From positions 1-22,400 of IMG/VR virus record IMGVR_UViG_3300025769_012516: a DNA stretch of 22,400 nt; one strand, given 5' to 3'. The notes beneath the pieces were generated by a model. It searched no databases and was not told where the DNA came from. It saw nothing but the letters and a program-made list of their open reading frames with translations. Below are positions 4,962 to 12,223 of the stretch, piece after piece (the stretch's first letter is position 1; each line of letters begins with the position of its first letter). A program made the position numbers and the translations under genes. Source of the stretch: a virus.

Positions 4962-7060
4962 TTTTTGTCACCTGCGAATACTTGTTCGACGATAGGCAAG
5001 AAGGCAGGCTCGACGCTGTAGTATTTACTTGGCCGCCCTTTAGGATCTCGGTTACGAGTCCTGTCATTAAGTTTAGTTACAACTTTGACCAATTTAGTGG
5101 TGTGGAGGTCGGTCATAACTCGATGAATACGAGTAGACGGTAGCCGAAGTTTTGATTCTAAGTCCTTTCGTCCTAAGTGCGGAGTTTGGCATAGTAGGCG
5201 AATGACATCTTGATTGAATCCTTCTGAAGTATCGTGAGCTACTTTTGCAATATGTTCTAATGTTCGATCAGATAGATCGAGTTCATTACCGTGTTTCTTT
5301 TTTGGATAAAAAACTTTTTCAAGAGCGTAAGCAAGTTTAGCAAACTGTAATGCAAGTCTGGATGCAACTTCTTTACGTGGACGATACTTTAGTCCGTCTT
5401 GCCGGTCTGTAGCTGGCCGAGTACGAATGTGAGCAGTGTACCTAGCTAAGGAAGAGATAACGCTTCGAGAATGAGAAGAGAGTCGAGGCAGTTCTTCTAA
5501 GTCCCATCGGTTATCTACTAACGTCTTAACGTACCCTAAAGTTGCTTCGGTCAGTGCTGCCTTACGGGAGTTTGTTTGTCCGAATCCTGACAGAGCAGAG
5601 TCAATGATAGCTAAGTCGTCGCACTCTGCACCCATGTAATCAAACCGTAAGAATCGTTCTCCCATTGACGCATCGTTGTGATCTTTGATGGCATCTGTTA
5701 CGCCTGCTATTAGATTGAAACGTAAGTTGTGGAAGTTACAGACTTTGCCGTTTCCGAAAGTGATATTAAGCGTACCGTCATAGATATCGCGGAATAAATT
5801 AAACACTTCTTTACGTTGTTCATTAGGCATACCTAGAACTACAGTAAAGTCTTTAATGAAAAACGTCTTTCCATTCATCCTGGGAAGGAGGGACGTTTCT
5901 CCTCCGCTGTTCCATCCTGATACGAGAGATTTCGCTGTGATGCGGGAAGCGTAATCAAAGTATTCGTTGTTACCTCCGTACGATTCGATTAAGGTAGTCT
6001 TTCCGCAACCGGCTTGCCCAACAGCAAAGAACCATAAAGGTTCACCAGGGATGTATTGGCTTGTTGCGATTGCCATCGTGATAGCAATTGCTTTGATGTT
6101 TTCATCGGACAGATGAAGATGATCGCTATATTGATCTACGTATTGATCAAACGTATCAATGGGAACAATGTCATTGATAGATGCAACGTACCCTGCGGAT
6201 AAATCTTCTTCTTCTCCTTCGCCCGGTGTTACTGGAATTAGAGCGGAAGTTAGATCAGCGTATGCTGTATCCGAATGCTTTGTTAGTACATCCCTGATAT
6301 CGTAGTTAGGATCTGCGTATTCTATGGTAGACCAGTCTACGGCTTGTACCGATTTTTGCCAGCGATGTAGGATAAGAGATGCTTTCTCTTTTCCCATATT
6401 TCCTGCTTCATCGTTGTCAAAAAACAGGTCAACGTGTTTAGCATGACTGAACCATTTCCCATTTGCTTCAGGAAAGATTAATGCACCGGGGACTCCTAAA
6501 ACAATTACGTTTTCTTTATCCTTAACTATGTCTAACATAGCTAAAGTATCCCATTCGCCTTCGCATACGTAATAATGATCTGATGCTTTTTTAGCTATTG
6601 GTTGATACGGATTGTAAAACGTTAAGGGTAAGGTATTGTCAATGTTCGGACCTTTATAGATCCGGTACGCATTCTTTCCCCTGGAATGGAAATAACCCAG
6701 ATTGGTCAGGTGCGTGCTAAACGGGTTTTTATATGGGATTAGCCAGCGATCAGAATATTCATCATATGCTAGTCCTGCTTTGCGTAGAGTGTCAGGAGAG
6801 ATTCCTCTAGCTTTATACAGAGCGTCATAATGCTCGTCAGTAGTAAAGTCGAACCAAGATTTGTGGAATTTAGTTAGGAAAGAGATGTGGTTACATTTTA
6901 CTCCGCAAGCAGCATGAAGGCATTGACCTTTTCCTTTTTGAACATCTACTGAAAATTTACCTTCTGCTTCGCAAAACGGGCAATCTGCTGTTTTGTTTCT
7001 ACCTGGGCCAGATAGAGGGTCGGGAAGGTAAGTATCAAACAATCGTGCGTAAGTTTCCAT
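4958..7060 (-). CDS. Primase-helicase (zinc finger, TOPRIM, AAA+-type helicase)
   Basis: A phage replication protein of 700 residues that should lay primers and unwind DNA at the fork. An N-terminal zinc-binding segment has C27PFC30 and C47/C52/C56. A TOPRIM domain shows the acidic CEGEWD at 166-171 and DNDEAG at 215-220. A P-loop ATPase domain has Walker A GQAGCGKT at 348-355, a Walker B-like KTFFIKDF at 398-405 and an Arg in GERF (467-470). The C-terminal 60 residues (LGRKDLESKLRLPSTRIHRV onward) look like a winged helix. The ATPase resembles SF3/AAA+ helicases rather than the RecA-type of T7 gp4. AAAAGG precedes the ATG. The gene follows PolA by 10 bases and overlaps the next gene by ATGA. 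Confidence 0.88.
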   Translation of the reverse strand: METYARLFDTYLPDPLSGPGRNKTADCPFCEAEGKFSVDVQKGKGQCLHAACGVKCNHISFLTKFHKSWFDFTTDEHYDALYKARGISPDTLRKAGLAYDEYSDRWLIPYKNPFSTHLTNLGYFHSRGKNAYRIYKGPNIDNTLPLTFYNPYQPIAKKASDHYYVCEGEWDTLAMLDIVKDKENVIVLGVPGALIFPEANGKWFSHAKHVDLFFDNDEAGNMGKEKASLILHRWQKSVQAVDWSTIEYADPNYDIRDVLTKHSDTAYADLTSALIPVTPGEGEEEDLSAGYVASINDIVPIDTFDQYVDQYSDHLHLSDENIKAIAITMAIATSQYIPGEPLWFFAVGQAGCGKTTLIESYGGNNEYFDYASRITAKSLVSGWNSGGETSLLPRMNGKTFFIKDFTVVLGMPNEQRKEVFNLFRDIYDGTLNITFGNGKVCNFHNLRFNLIAGVTDAIKDHNDASMGERFLRFDYMGAECDDLAIIDSALSGFGQTNSRKAALTEATLGYVKTLVDNRWDLEELPRLSSHSRSVISSLARYTAHIRTRPATDRQDGLKYRPRKEVASRLALQFAKLAYALEKVFYPKKKHGNELDLSDRTLEHIAKVAHDTSEGFNQDVIRLLCQTPHLGRKDLESKLRLPSTRIHRVMTDLHTTKLVKVVTKLNDRTRNRDPKGRPSKYYSVEPAFLPIVEQVFAGDKK

Positions 7061-7070
7061 GATGTGCCTT

Positions 7071-9002
7071 TTATACAGTAACAGGGATAGGTAGAGAGGT
7101 AGCGTTAGACCATGAAGAGTTAGTTATCTTTGCGTCTACTTCGGTGTAGACACCAACAGAATTAGCTGCTTGGTTCATCAAGTCAGCTACTTTAGTGATG
7201 TGGTGGATCTCTTGTTTTAAGAATCGTGCTTTTGTAATTACGTTCTTAGTTTGAAAGATGATTTCGTCATGGATAAGCATGATAGGAACGATAGGAACTT
7301 CTGGAAGGGAGCAGTATTCTGTGCAATCATTGATTGCCGTCTTTACCATCTCTCCTTCAGTTCCTTGCACAACGATGTTGCACGCTTTGTAAGCAGTCTT
7401 TTTAGGGACACGTAATGGGTATCCACCAAGCGTACGAACATACCCGTTGCGTTTCGCATATCGTTCACATCGTTTTAAGTACTTATCTACTAGAGGAAAA
7501 CGATCTTTGAACAAGGCGTACGATCCGTCAATCTTGCTCATCCTTTCGATCTTTGCCCTTCCTGCTCCAAAAATTATCCCAAAGTTGATTGCTTTCGCCG
7601 CTCTCCTTTGCAAGGATGTAGGCTGTTCTGTTTGAAACACTTCTTTGGCGACAATATCGTGGATGTCTAGTCCTTTGGCAAACGAATCTATTAAGAACGA
7701 ATCGCCGCAGGCATGGGCGAAGATCCTTAGTTGAAGTTGAGCATAGTCGATACATATCCATAGCTTTCCTTTTGGTGGACCGAACGCTTCTCGTAAGTTA
7801 AACGAAACTGTCATGTCGAAACTGTCATCATCATTATCTTGCTTACTAATGTTTTGGGCATTAGGGTTTTTAGCGGCATAACGAAGAGTAGATGTTCCGG
7901 CAGGATTTAAATTAGAATATAAGCGAGAGTTTATTTCGTGACGTTGATAAGAGTCTAGGTATGATTGGGCAGTGTTTAGTTTTCGGTAGGTAAGTAGGCG
8001 ACGGCAGAATTGTTCTTGTTTAGAATTGATGTCTGTCCGTTCTAGGATTTCTTTGATTGCTTCTTTATCGGTAGCTAAGTTTCCTTTTTCAGTAAACGAT
8101 TGACTCTCTATGTTTAGGGATTCGAACAGTGCTTGCTTTAGTTCTATTGGGGATCGTGGATTAAAGTCTTTGATACGACACAAACGTTGTAAGCCATTTC
8201 TCACATCTTCTTTTGTTTGAGATAAGTTATGAAGAAGTGATGGCAATCGTTGACGTTGAAGATAGAATCCTTGGTTTTGCATGTAGTAAGTAGGTAAAAG
8301 ACATAGACGATTTTTTTCGTAGTGTTTCCAGTCGTCTTTGTCTTTAAGTATTTTACGAAAATAGATGAATAATCCAATCGTGCGTTCTACATCTCCTACA
8401 GCGTAAGTTGAGCATACTTTTTCAAAGTACTGCTTGGTTTTGCTGTCCAGTGTTCCTGGAGGAGAAGAGCGGGCGACGGCCTTTGGTAGCCAGAAATCGC
8501 ATTTACCTTTCTTATCTTTTAACGCTTTCAAAGAATCTAGAGTGTCGTCAGCTATAGCCCATTTTAGTCTTTTGCCTATTCGACGAGCTTTGTTGACTGC
8601 TTTATCTAAATCTTTTTCGTCATGTTCAGGATAGTCTAAGTAAAGTAATGCTAATCCTTTTAGTCCTCTTTTGTCTAAAGAATCGTTGCAGTGTGCCATT
8701 AACATAGTGTCATGGATTACTACTTTTTGGATTAGGTTTTCAAAGTTAGTAGACCCTAATAGTTCTAGAGCTTTGATATCGAACAACGCATTATGAAACA
8801 CCCAAGTTTTATACTTACTTAGAGTATCGAAAAGATTAGTTACGGTTTCTTCATCGTAGATAGGATCTCTAGTATAAGGATCAACTGTAAATTCCCATTT
8901 AAAAGCGTACCCCTTTTCGTCACATGCCGTAACCATGAAAGGCTTACATCCATGTTGAAGAAAAGGACCAGTTGTTTCAGTATCAATCGCTATTGCGACC
9001 AT
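7071..9002 (-). CDS. Family A DNA polymerase with 3'-5' exonuclease
   Basis: The replicative polymerase of the phage, 643 residues and without a 5' nuclease domain. Exonuclease motifs: DTE at 7-9, N71ALFD75 and Y200AVGD204, all intact, so proofreading is expected. Polymerase motifs: motif A CIDYAQLQLR with catalytic D419, motif B RRAAKAINFGIIFG with R466, K470 and F474, and motif C HDE at 578-580. The upstream T-x-T-G-R signature reads TSTLRYAAKNPNAQNISKQ, with Leu in place of Gly. F474 aligns with E. coli Phe762, and the Tyr766 position is Phe here. GGAGG eight bases before the ATG sets the start. The 5' end overlaps a 55-residue gene. It is followed by the primase-helicase, giving a replication core. 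Confidence 0.95.
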   Translation of the reverse strand: MVAIAIDTETTGPFLQHGCKPFMVTACDEKGYAFKWEFTVDPYTRDPIYDEETVTNLFDTLSKYKTWVFHNALFDIKALELLGSTNFENLIQKVVIHDTMLMAHCNDSLDKRGLKGLALLYLDYPEHDEKDLDKAVNKARRIGKRLKWAIADDTLDSLKALKDKKGKCDFWLPKAVARSSPPGTLDSKTKQYFEKVCSTYAVGDVERTIGLFIYFRKILKDKDDWKHYEKNRLCLLPTYYMQNQGFYLQRQRLPSLLHNLSQTKEDVRNGLQRLCRIKDFNPRSPIELKQALFESLNIESQSFTEKGNLATDKEAIKEILERTDINSKQEQFCRRLLTYRKLNTAQSYLDSYQRHEINSRLYSNLNPAGTSTLRYAAKNPNAQNISKQDNDDDSFDMTVSFNLREAFGPPKGKLWICIDYAQLQLRIFAHACGDSFLIDSFAKGLDIHDIVAKEVFQTEQPTSLQRRAAKAINFGIIFGAGRAKIERMSKIDGSYALFKDRFPLVDKYLKRCERYAKRNGYVRTLGGYPLRVPKKTAYKACNIVVQGTEGEMVKTAINDCTEYCSLPEVPIVPIMLIHDEIIFQTKNVITKARFLKQEIHHITKVADLMNQAANSVGVYTEVDAKITNSSWSNATSLPIPVTV

Positions 9003-9150
9003 ATTTAATATCCTCCAACAACTTTCGAGCGGCTAAGAGTTCTGAAGCTAGTTTACGTACTTCTTCAAATCCGACTCCATATGGTTGCTTTGACCATGCT
9101 TCTAACTTTTCGTCTGACAGTGGTTTTTCAGATACTTTAGGTCGCTTCAT
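8983..9150 (-). CDS. Small hypothetical protein, 55 aa
   Basis: Translation from the ATG at 9150 gives an intact frame beginning MKRPKVSEKPLSDEKLEAWS, then QPYGVGFEEVRKLASELLAA, and ending RKLLEDIKYGRNSD before TGA. It is charged and mostly helical. AAGGA five bases before the ATG is a good Shine-Dalgarno. It overlaps the upstream gene by 14 bases and the polymerase start by 20, and the polymerase GGAGG lies inside it. It fills a gap of more than 130 bases that would otherwise be empty, which makes it credible as a coupled gene. Function unknown. Confidence 0.72.
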   Translation of the reverse strand: MKRPKVSEKPLSDEKLEAWSKQPYGVGFEEVRKLASELLAARKLLEDIKYGRNSD

Positions 9151-9487
9151 CACTATCCTTTCGCTTTTGTTTGGCTATGAGGTGATCGACATTAAGGTGA
9201 AGAACTAGGTCTTTCACTTGCTTGATTATGTACGCATTGTCCTTGAACAGTAGTAATACGTAGTTAAGCAAGTCGGCTAACTCTGAGTCATCCCTGCCTT
9301 TAATCTCATCGTAAATGTCAAAGATGGTGTGGTTCCAATTCCAGACATGGACCTGATTTTTGATCTCTTGTCGTACTCCATCTAAGATGACAACATTCTC
9401 TACCAAGTATGTAATGACTACCCTCATGTCACCGTTGCAGCAAGAGGGATCAACACCTGCTTCTTTACATACGTCTTCGTAATTCAT
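9137..9487 (-). CDS. Hypothetical protein, 116 aa
   Basis: No family recognised. The N-terminus has clustered Cys (VCKEAGVDPSCCNGD). The middle is hydrophobic but broken by charges (RVVITYLVENVVILDGVRQE), and the C-terminal half (ELADLLNYVLLLFKDNAYII, KQVKDLVLHLNVDHLI) looks amphipathic helical rather than membrane-spanning. The frame can open with GTG at 9490, but the ATG at 9487 follows GAGG at a good distance. It overlaps genes on both sides, so translation is coupled within the replication operon. Confidence 0.7.
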   Translation of the reverse strand: MNYEDVCKEAGVDPSCCNGDMRVVITYLVENVVILDGVRQEIKNQVHVWNWNHTIFDIYDEIKGRDDSELADLLNYVLLLFKDNAYIIKQVKDLVLHLNVDHLIAKQKRKDSDEAT

Positions 9488-9782
9488 CACTCACCTCACT
9501 TTCGGTTTCTTTTTGGACATCACGGTAGGTTTTCAGAAACAGATCCCACGCTTGGTCTAGGTCGTCTGTCCTGTAATCCGATGGTGGCAAATCGACGTAA
9601 TCGAACAACTCCCAAACAGCTTCCCGCAACTCGGCAAGCTGGGCTTCGGCGTCCTCATCTCCCGACAACACTTCTCGAACACAAAAGACTTCTGCACCGT
9701 GCGGTATCACTTCTGGTCCAATTGCAATCCCGAGGGATAGCTCACTTTCGTAGTACACTTCGTATTCACGTCGCTTGCTCAT
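9465..9782 (-). CDS. Acidic hypothetical protein, 105 aa, GC-richer than neighbours
   Basis: No family recognised. It is strongly acidic (LSGDEDAEAQLAELREAVWE, DLPPSDYRTDDLDQAWDLF) with a charged tail ending SDELRRRM. Its size and charge would fit a small inhibitor or DNA mimic, but that is speculation. The frame opens with a GTG at 9785. GAGGAG seven bases before the ATG at 9782 makes MSKRREY the likely start. It overlaps the next gene by 23 bases. Base composition and codon choice (GCG, CGG, CTG-type codons) are more GC-rich than the AT-leaning genes around it, which may indicate separate acquisition. Confidence 0.7.
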   Translation of the reverse strand: MSKRREYEVYYESELSLGIAIGPEVIPHGAEVFCVREVLSGDEDAEAQLAELREAVWELFDYVDLPPSDYRTDDLDQAWDLFLKTYRDVQKETESEVSDELRRRM

Positions 9783-9804
9783 CACTCATCTCCTCGTAGT
9801 GGTT

Positions 9805-10065
9805 TCATCGCAATATCTCTCGTAAAGGAATTACGTTATGAGAAACTTTCATAGTTACTTTATGTTGGAATATAATCGAATCGCTTTTATCTCCCCAACA
9901 AGTTTCTATGATTTGATTTTTGAAAGGGTACGTTTCTGCATGTAATCTTGCTGCTTCGCAATGAGTTACATTCTCATATTCAGTCCATACGTACGGAGGT
10001 TCTGACTTCTTATCAGTTGGGTCAACTTTAGGGTTGTATACCCTAGCTAAAACAGAATGAGACAT
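9805..10065 (-). CDS. Small hypothetical protein, 86 aa
   Basis: No family recognised. It begins MSHSVLARVYNPKVDPTDKK, continues with PPYVWTEYENVTHCEAARLH and ends with KVTMKVSHNVIPLREILR, a mixed alpha/beta pattern. AAGGAT six bases before the ATG is a good Shine-Dalgarno. It is the first gene of the replication block and starts only 19 bases after tandem terminators, with a TATAAT inside the second hairpin, so its transcription start is likely embedded there. Confidence 0.72.
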   Translation of the reverse strand: MSHSVLARVYNPKVDPTDKKSEPPYVWTEYENVTHCEAARLHAETYPFKNQIIETCWGDKSDSIIFQHKVTMKVSHNVIPLREILR

Positions 10066-10084
10066 GATTATCCTTAATGAAAGA

Positions 10085-10116
10085 AAAGGCCAATTATAGT
10101 TACATAATTGGCCTTT
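10085..10116 (-). terminator. Second of two tandem terminators
   Basis: On the minus strand AAAGGCCAATTA pairs perfectly over 12 bp with TAATTGGCCTTT around an 8-base loop and runs into TTTTCTTTC. The palindromic stem could also work on the plus strand, where it is followed by AAAA only. Confidence 0.75.
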
Positions 10117-10122
10117 AAAAAA
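10093..10122 (-). promoter_or_regulatory. Candidate promoter inside the terminator hairpin
   Basis: On the minus strand a perfect TATAAT (10098-10093) spans the end of the loop and the start of the 3' arm. The -35 position, TTTTTA (about 10121-10116), is poor. Transcription would begin near 10086, about 20 bases before the start codon at 10065, leaving just the Shine-Dalgarno. Confidence 0.35.
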
Positions 10123-10145
10123 TGCACCGTTCTACTCTACGGTGC
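10117..10145 (-). terminator. First of two tandem terminators
   Basis: On the minus strand GCACCGT (10145-10139) and ACGGTGC (10130-10124) form a perfect 7-bp stem with an 8-base loop, followed by ATTTTTT. It ends the recombination block after the SSB-like gene and the gene-free stretch. Confidence 0.85.
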
Positions 10146-10377
10146 CAGAGAGGACACGTTTGTTTGACGAAGTTTGTCAGACTTCCTACCAATGACCGTG
10201 AGGTTTGTTATGAACTCGGAAAGGTGGAGTTCCCGTCCGTCATCGTCCTAAGCCACAAACTCTAGCTGCCCATTTGCTACTACGGAGTTGATGCTTCTCT
10301 ACATCTTCTCGCATCTCCAATGAAAATGCCCGTCATACACTTACGGCGTTTCGCGACCAGAGCGGGTATGGAACGAT
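10146..10377 (-). other. 232-base stretch without an intact gene; candidate structured RNA or decayed gene
   Basis: It lies between the SSB-like stop and the tandem terminators, so it would be transcribed as a long 3' leader or processed RNA. On the minus strand it can form GAUGC (10315-10311)/GCAUC (10294-10290), and GUUUGU (10260-10255)/ACAAAC (10208-10203) enclosing GAACUC (10232-10227)/GAGUUC (10217-10212). Alternatively, three overlapping frames give peptide-like stretches that could be one small gene broken by two frameshifts. I cannot decide between the two. Confidence 0.4.
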
Positions 10378-11289
10378 CTATTCTTCTTCGAATGTCAGAT
10401 CAGAAAACTCACATTCGTATTCGTTATCGTCCTCATCGGTAACAGTAAATAGTCCGCTGTCTTTATCGTAAGCAGAGGCAGTAACCGAAAGTTCTCCTGT
10501 CTCTTCAGAATCAAAAACAGCTTCGTAACCTACATACTCGGAATAGTCTTCTTCTGAGTCGCTAGAAGAACCCTTATCCAAGTGAACGCCTAGATCCATC
10601 CACGTTTCAAACTCATCAGGATCTACGTTTGCTGCGGTAGCAGCTTCAGTCAACGTATTTACAGCGTCTTCATCTCCTTCGTCTGCCTTTGCACCCAAGG
10701 ATTCCATTGAAACCTTGCTTTCCTGGGAAGGAGCGGACTTAGCCTCTTTCTTGGCAGGTGGAGTAGATTTAGGTGCATCGGAGGAATTAACTAAACCAAC
10801 AACGTCGATGTTTAATCGGTCATTAGCATCACCCCAAGTACCTAGAGACAAACGTACTCCCGGCTTGTTTTGCGTCATTGTGTCCGCTGCTTCCACAGCA
10901 TTAACAGCAATTTCGTCAGTCGCCCATGAAGTAGTATCGTAGTCAAGACGTTGGAACAATCCACACAATCGTTTCATTCCCTTTTGTCGATCTGCTTTAG
11001 TTTTACCTCCTAGCCCAATGAACTGAGAGACGGTAAGCCCTTCATGCTCTCCTTGGGCAATAGTGAAATTAAATGCGAAGTACGGATTCTTGTTTTTGTC
11101 ATTACCGTACCGAACTCGGGATACTTTAGTTACGAACTGTTTTTTAGTATCTCCTAGTTCAAGAGTTTCGATGAGTTCTTCATCGGTCATAAATCCGCCG
11201 CCAACAGATTCTTTAGCGACTTCGGCAAGTTCTTTTTCACGCTTCTTAAAGTCACGGATGAAAGCACTTCGTTCGTTAGTAACAGCCAT
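10378..11289 (-). CDS. Single-stranded DNA-binding-like protein (DUF669-like), 303 aa
   Basis: The core (residues about 1-170) contains KKQFVTKVSRVRYGNDKNKN, then PYFAFNFTIAQGEHEGLTVS and QFIGLGGKTKADRQ, a pattern I associate with phage DUF669-type proteins that act as SSB-like partners of recombinases. A Lys/Ser/Pro linker (about 171-195) follows, then a long acidic region ending EFSDLTFEEE. Acidic tails in SSBs recruit other replication proteins. Its position directly downstream of a Sak4-like ATPase supports this role, because Sak4 recombinases are known to work with a cognate SSB. AAAAAAGG precedes the ATG at a good distance. A separate C-terminal domain (about 245-300) could also be present, which would make it unusual for an SSB. 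Confidence 0.65.
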   Translation of the reverse strand: MAVTNERSAFIRDFKKREKELAEVAKESVGGGFMTDEELIETLELGDTKKQFVTKVSRVRYGNDKNKNPYFAFNFTIAQGEHEGLTVSQFIGLGGKTKADRQKGMKRLCGLFQRLDYDTTSWATDEIAVNAVEAADTMTQNKPGVRLSLGTWGDANDRLNIDVVGLVNSSDAPKSTPPAKKEAKSAPSQESKVSMESLGAKADEGDEDAVNTLTEAATAANVDPDEFETWMDLGVHLDKGSSSDSEEDYSEYVGYEAVFDSEETGELSVTASAYDKDSGLFTVTDEDDNEYECEFSDLTFEEE

Positions 11290-11344
11290 TGTTTTACCTT
11301 TTTTAGGTGAGTTAAAATTAAATAGAGAATCAAGTGACTAAACA

Positions 11345-12217
11345 TTAACTAGGTTTCTTACGCTTTGCTCCTTTCTTTTTAATTACTTTTTTCTTAGTTA
11401 CCTTTTTTGATTTGCTATTGCTTCCTCGAAATGCAGTATTCAAGGTGTCATAAAATGCGTTAGGATTACTTGGAATAGTAAAACTGTTTATGGGTTCTCC
11501 GGTTTCGGGGTCCATAAAACCAGTACCGCAAGCAACATCAATTAGTCGATCAGGATCTCGGCAGAAGATAGTACGATTGCCGTCTTTCCATCCGTAGTAC
11601 AACCAGAACTCACAAGCGGATTTCAATATTTGCAAACATGCGGGGGCACAAGATGGGCCAATGATAGATAAGGTTCCACTACCGTCTTGGAACTCTTGAT
11701 CTCGCTCTTTTACGTGAGAGATAAGTAGGAGTCCTACTTTTTCTGACGCACGAATCGTATCAATGAGAGCGTTAAACTCATTCTTGATAGTGTTCCATGA
11801 TGCTCCGTAATCGTCTTTGATTTGATTAGGGTGAGTGACTCCTAATCGGGCACATACGGATTCGAAGCAAGCTTGGTATGCCAAGTCAACAGTGTCTACC
11901 GTGATCGTAGTAATCGTAGGGTCGTCTACTGCTGCGGCACAATATTCAATAAACAATTCCCAAGGGTCATCTGCCCCGTCAATAATTTCTTGTGCAGGCC
12001 GAACCATGATGCCTTCATCCGCACCAATCATACGTAGCTTGACGTTCTTACGTCGAGGTTCCCACATGATATTCAAATTCCCTGGAAAGGAAGATGATGC
12101 GGTGGTTTTGCCTATACCTTTGGCTCCCATGAGCAGAACAGTGTAGTCATGGAAATCTTCGGGAGGAATATTGAAGTCATCAGGACCGGGGAGAATAATC
12201 TTTTTTGTTTTAGCCAT
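11345..12217 (-). CDS. Sak4-like RecA-fold ATPase (AAA_24), 290 aa
   Basis: Walker A GAKGIGKT at residues 31-38 and a Walker B ITVDTVD with Asp108 give a RecA-fold P-loop ATPase. SHVKER (around 168-173) sits where Sak4/AAA_24 proteins carry their sensor. Sak4 proteins are remote RecA relatives that anneal or pair single strands, helped by an SSB, in phage recombination. The last 25 residues form a Lys-rich tail (SKKVTKKKVIKKKGAKRKK), probably DNA-binding. The ATG is preceded by the palindrome GGTAATTACC, with AAAAGG just before it. The stop codon of the nuclease gene is the TAA in that palindrome. The next gene is SSB-like, which supports the call. Confidence 0.82.
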   Translation of the reverse strand: MAKTKKIILPGPDDFNIPPEDFHDYTVLLMGAKGIGKTTASSSFPGNLNIMWEPRRKNVKLRMIGADEGIMVRPAQEIIDGADDPWELFIEYCAAAVDDPTITTITVDTVDLAYQACFESVCARLGVTHPNQIKDDYGASWNTIKNEFNALIDTIRASEKVGLLLISHVKERDQEFQDGSGTLSIIGPSCAPACLQILKSACEFWLYYGWKDGNRTIFCRDPDRLIDVACGTGFMDPETGEPINSFTIPSNPNAFYDTLNTAFRGSNSKSKKVTKKKVIKKKGAKRKKPS

Positions 12218-12223
12218 TGGTAA

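Noticed and set aside
10122-10265. Plus-strand open frame of 47 codons (MHRSTLRCQRGHVCL...)
   Set aside because: It starts inside the terminator hairpin, has no ribosome binding site, lies opposite to all other genes, and shares its DNA with equally plausible minus-strand fragments.
11290-11344. Promoter ahead of the SSB-like gene
   Set aside because: Only AT-rich sequence with TATTTAAT and no -35 at proper spacing, so not reported as a feature.
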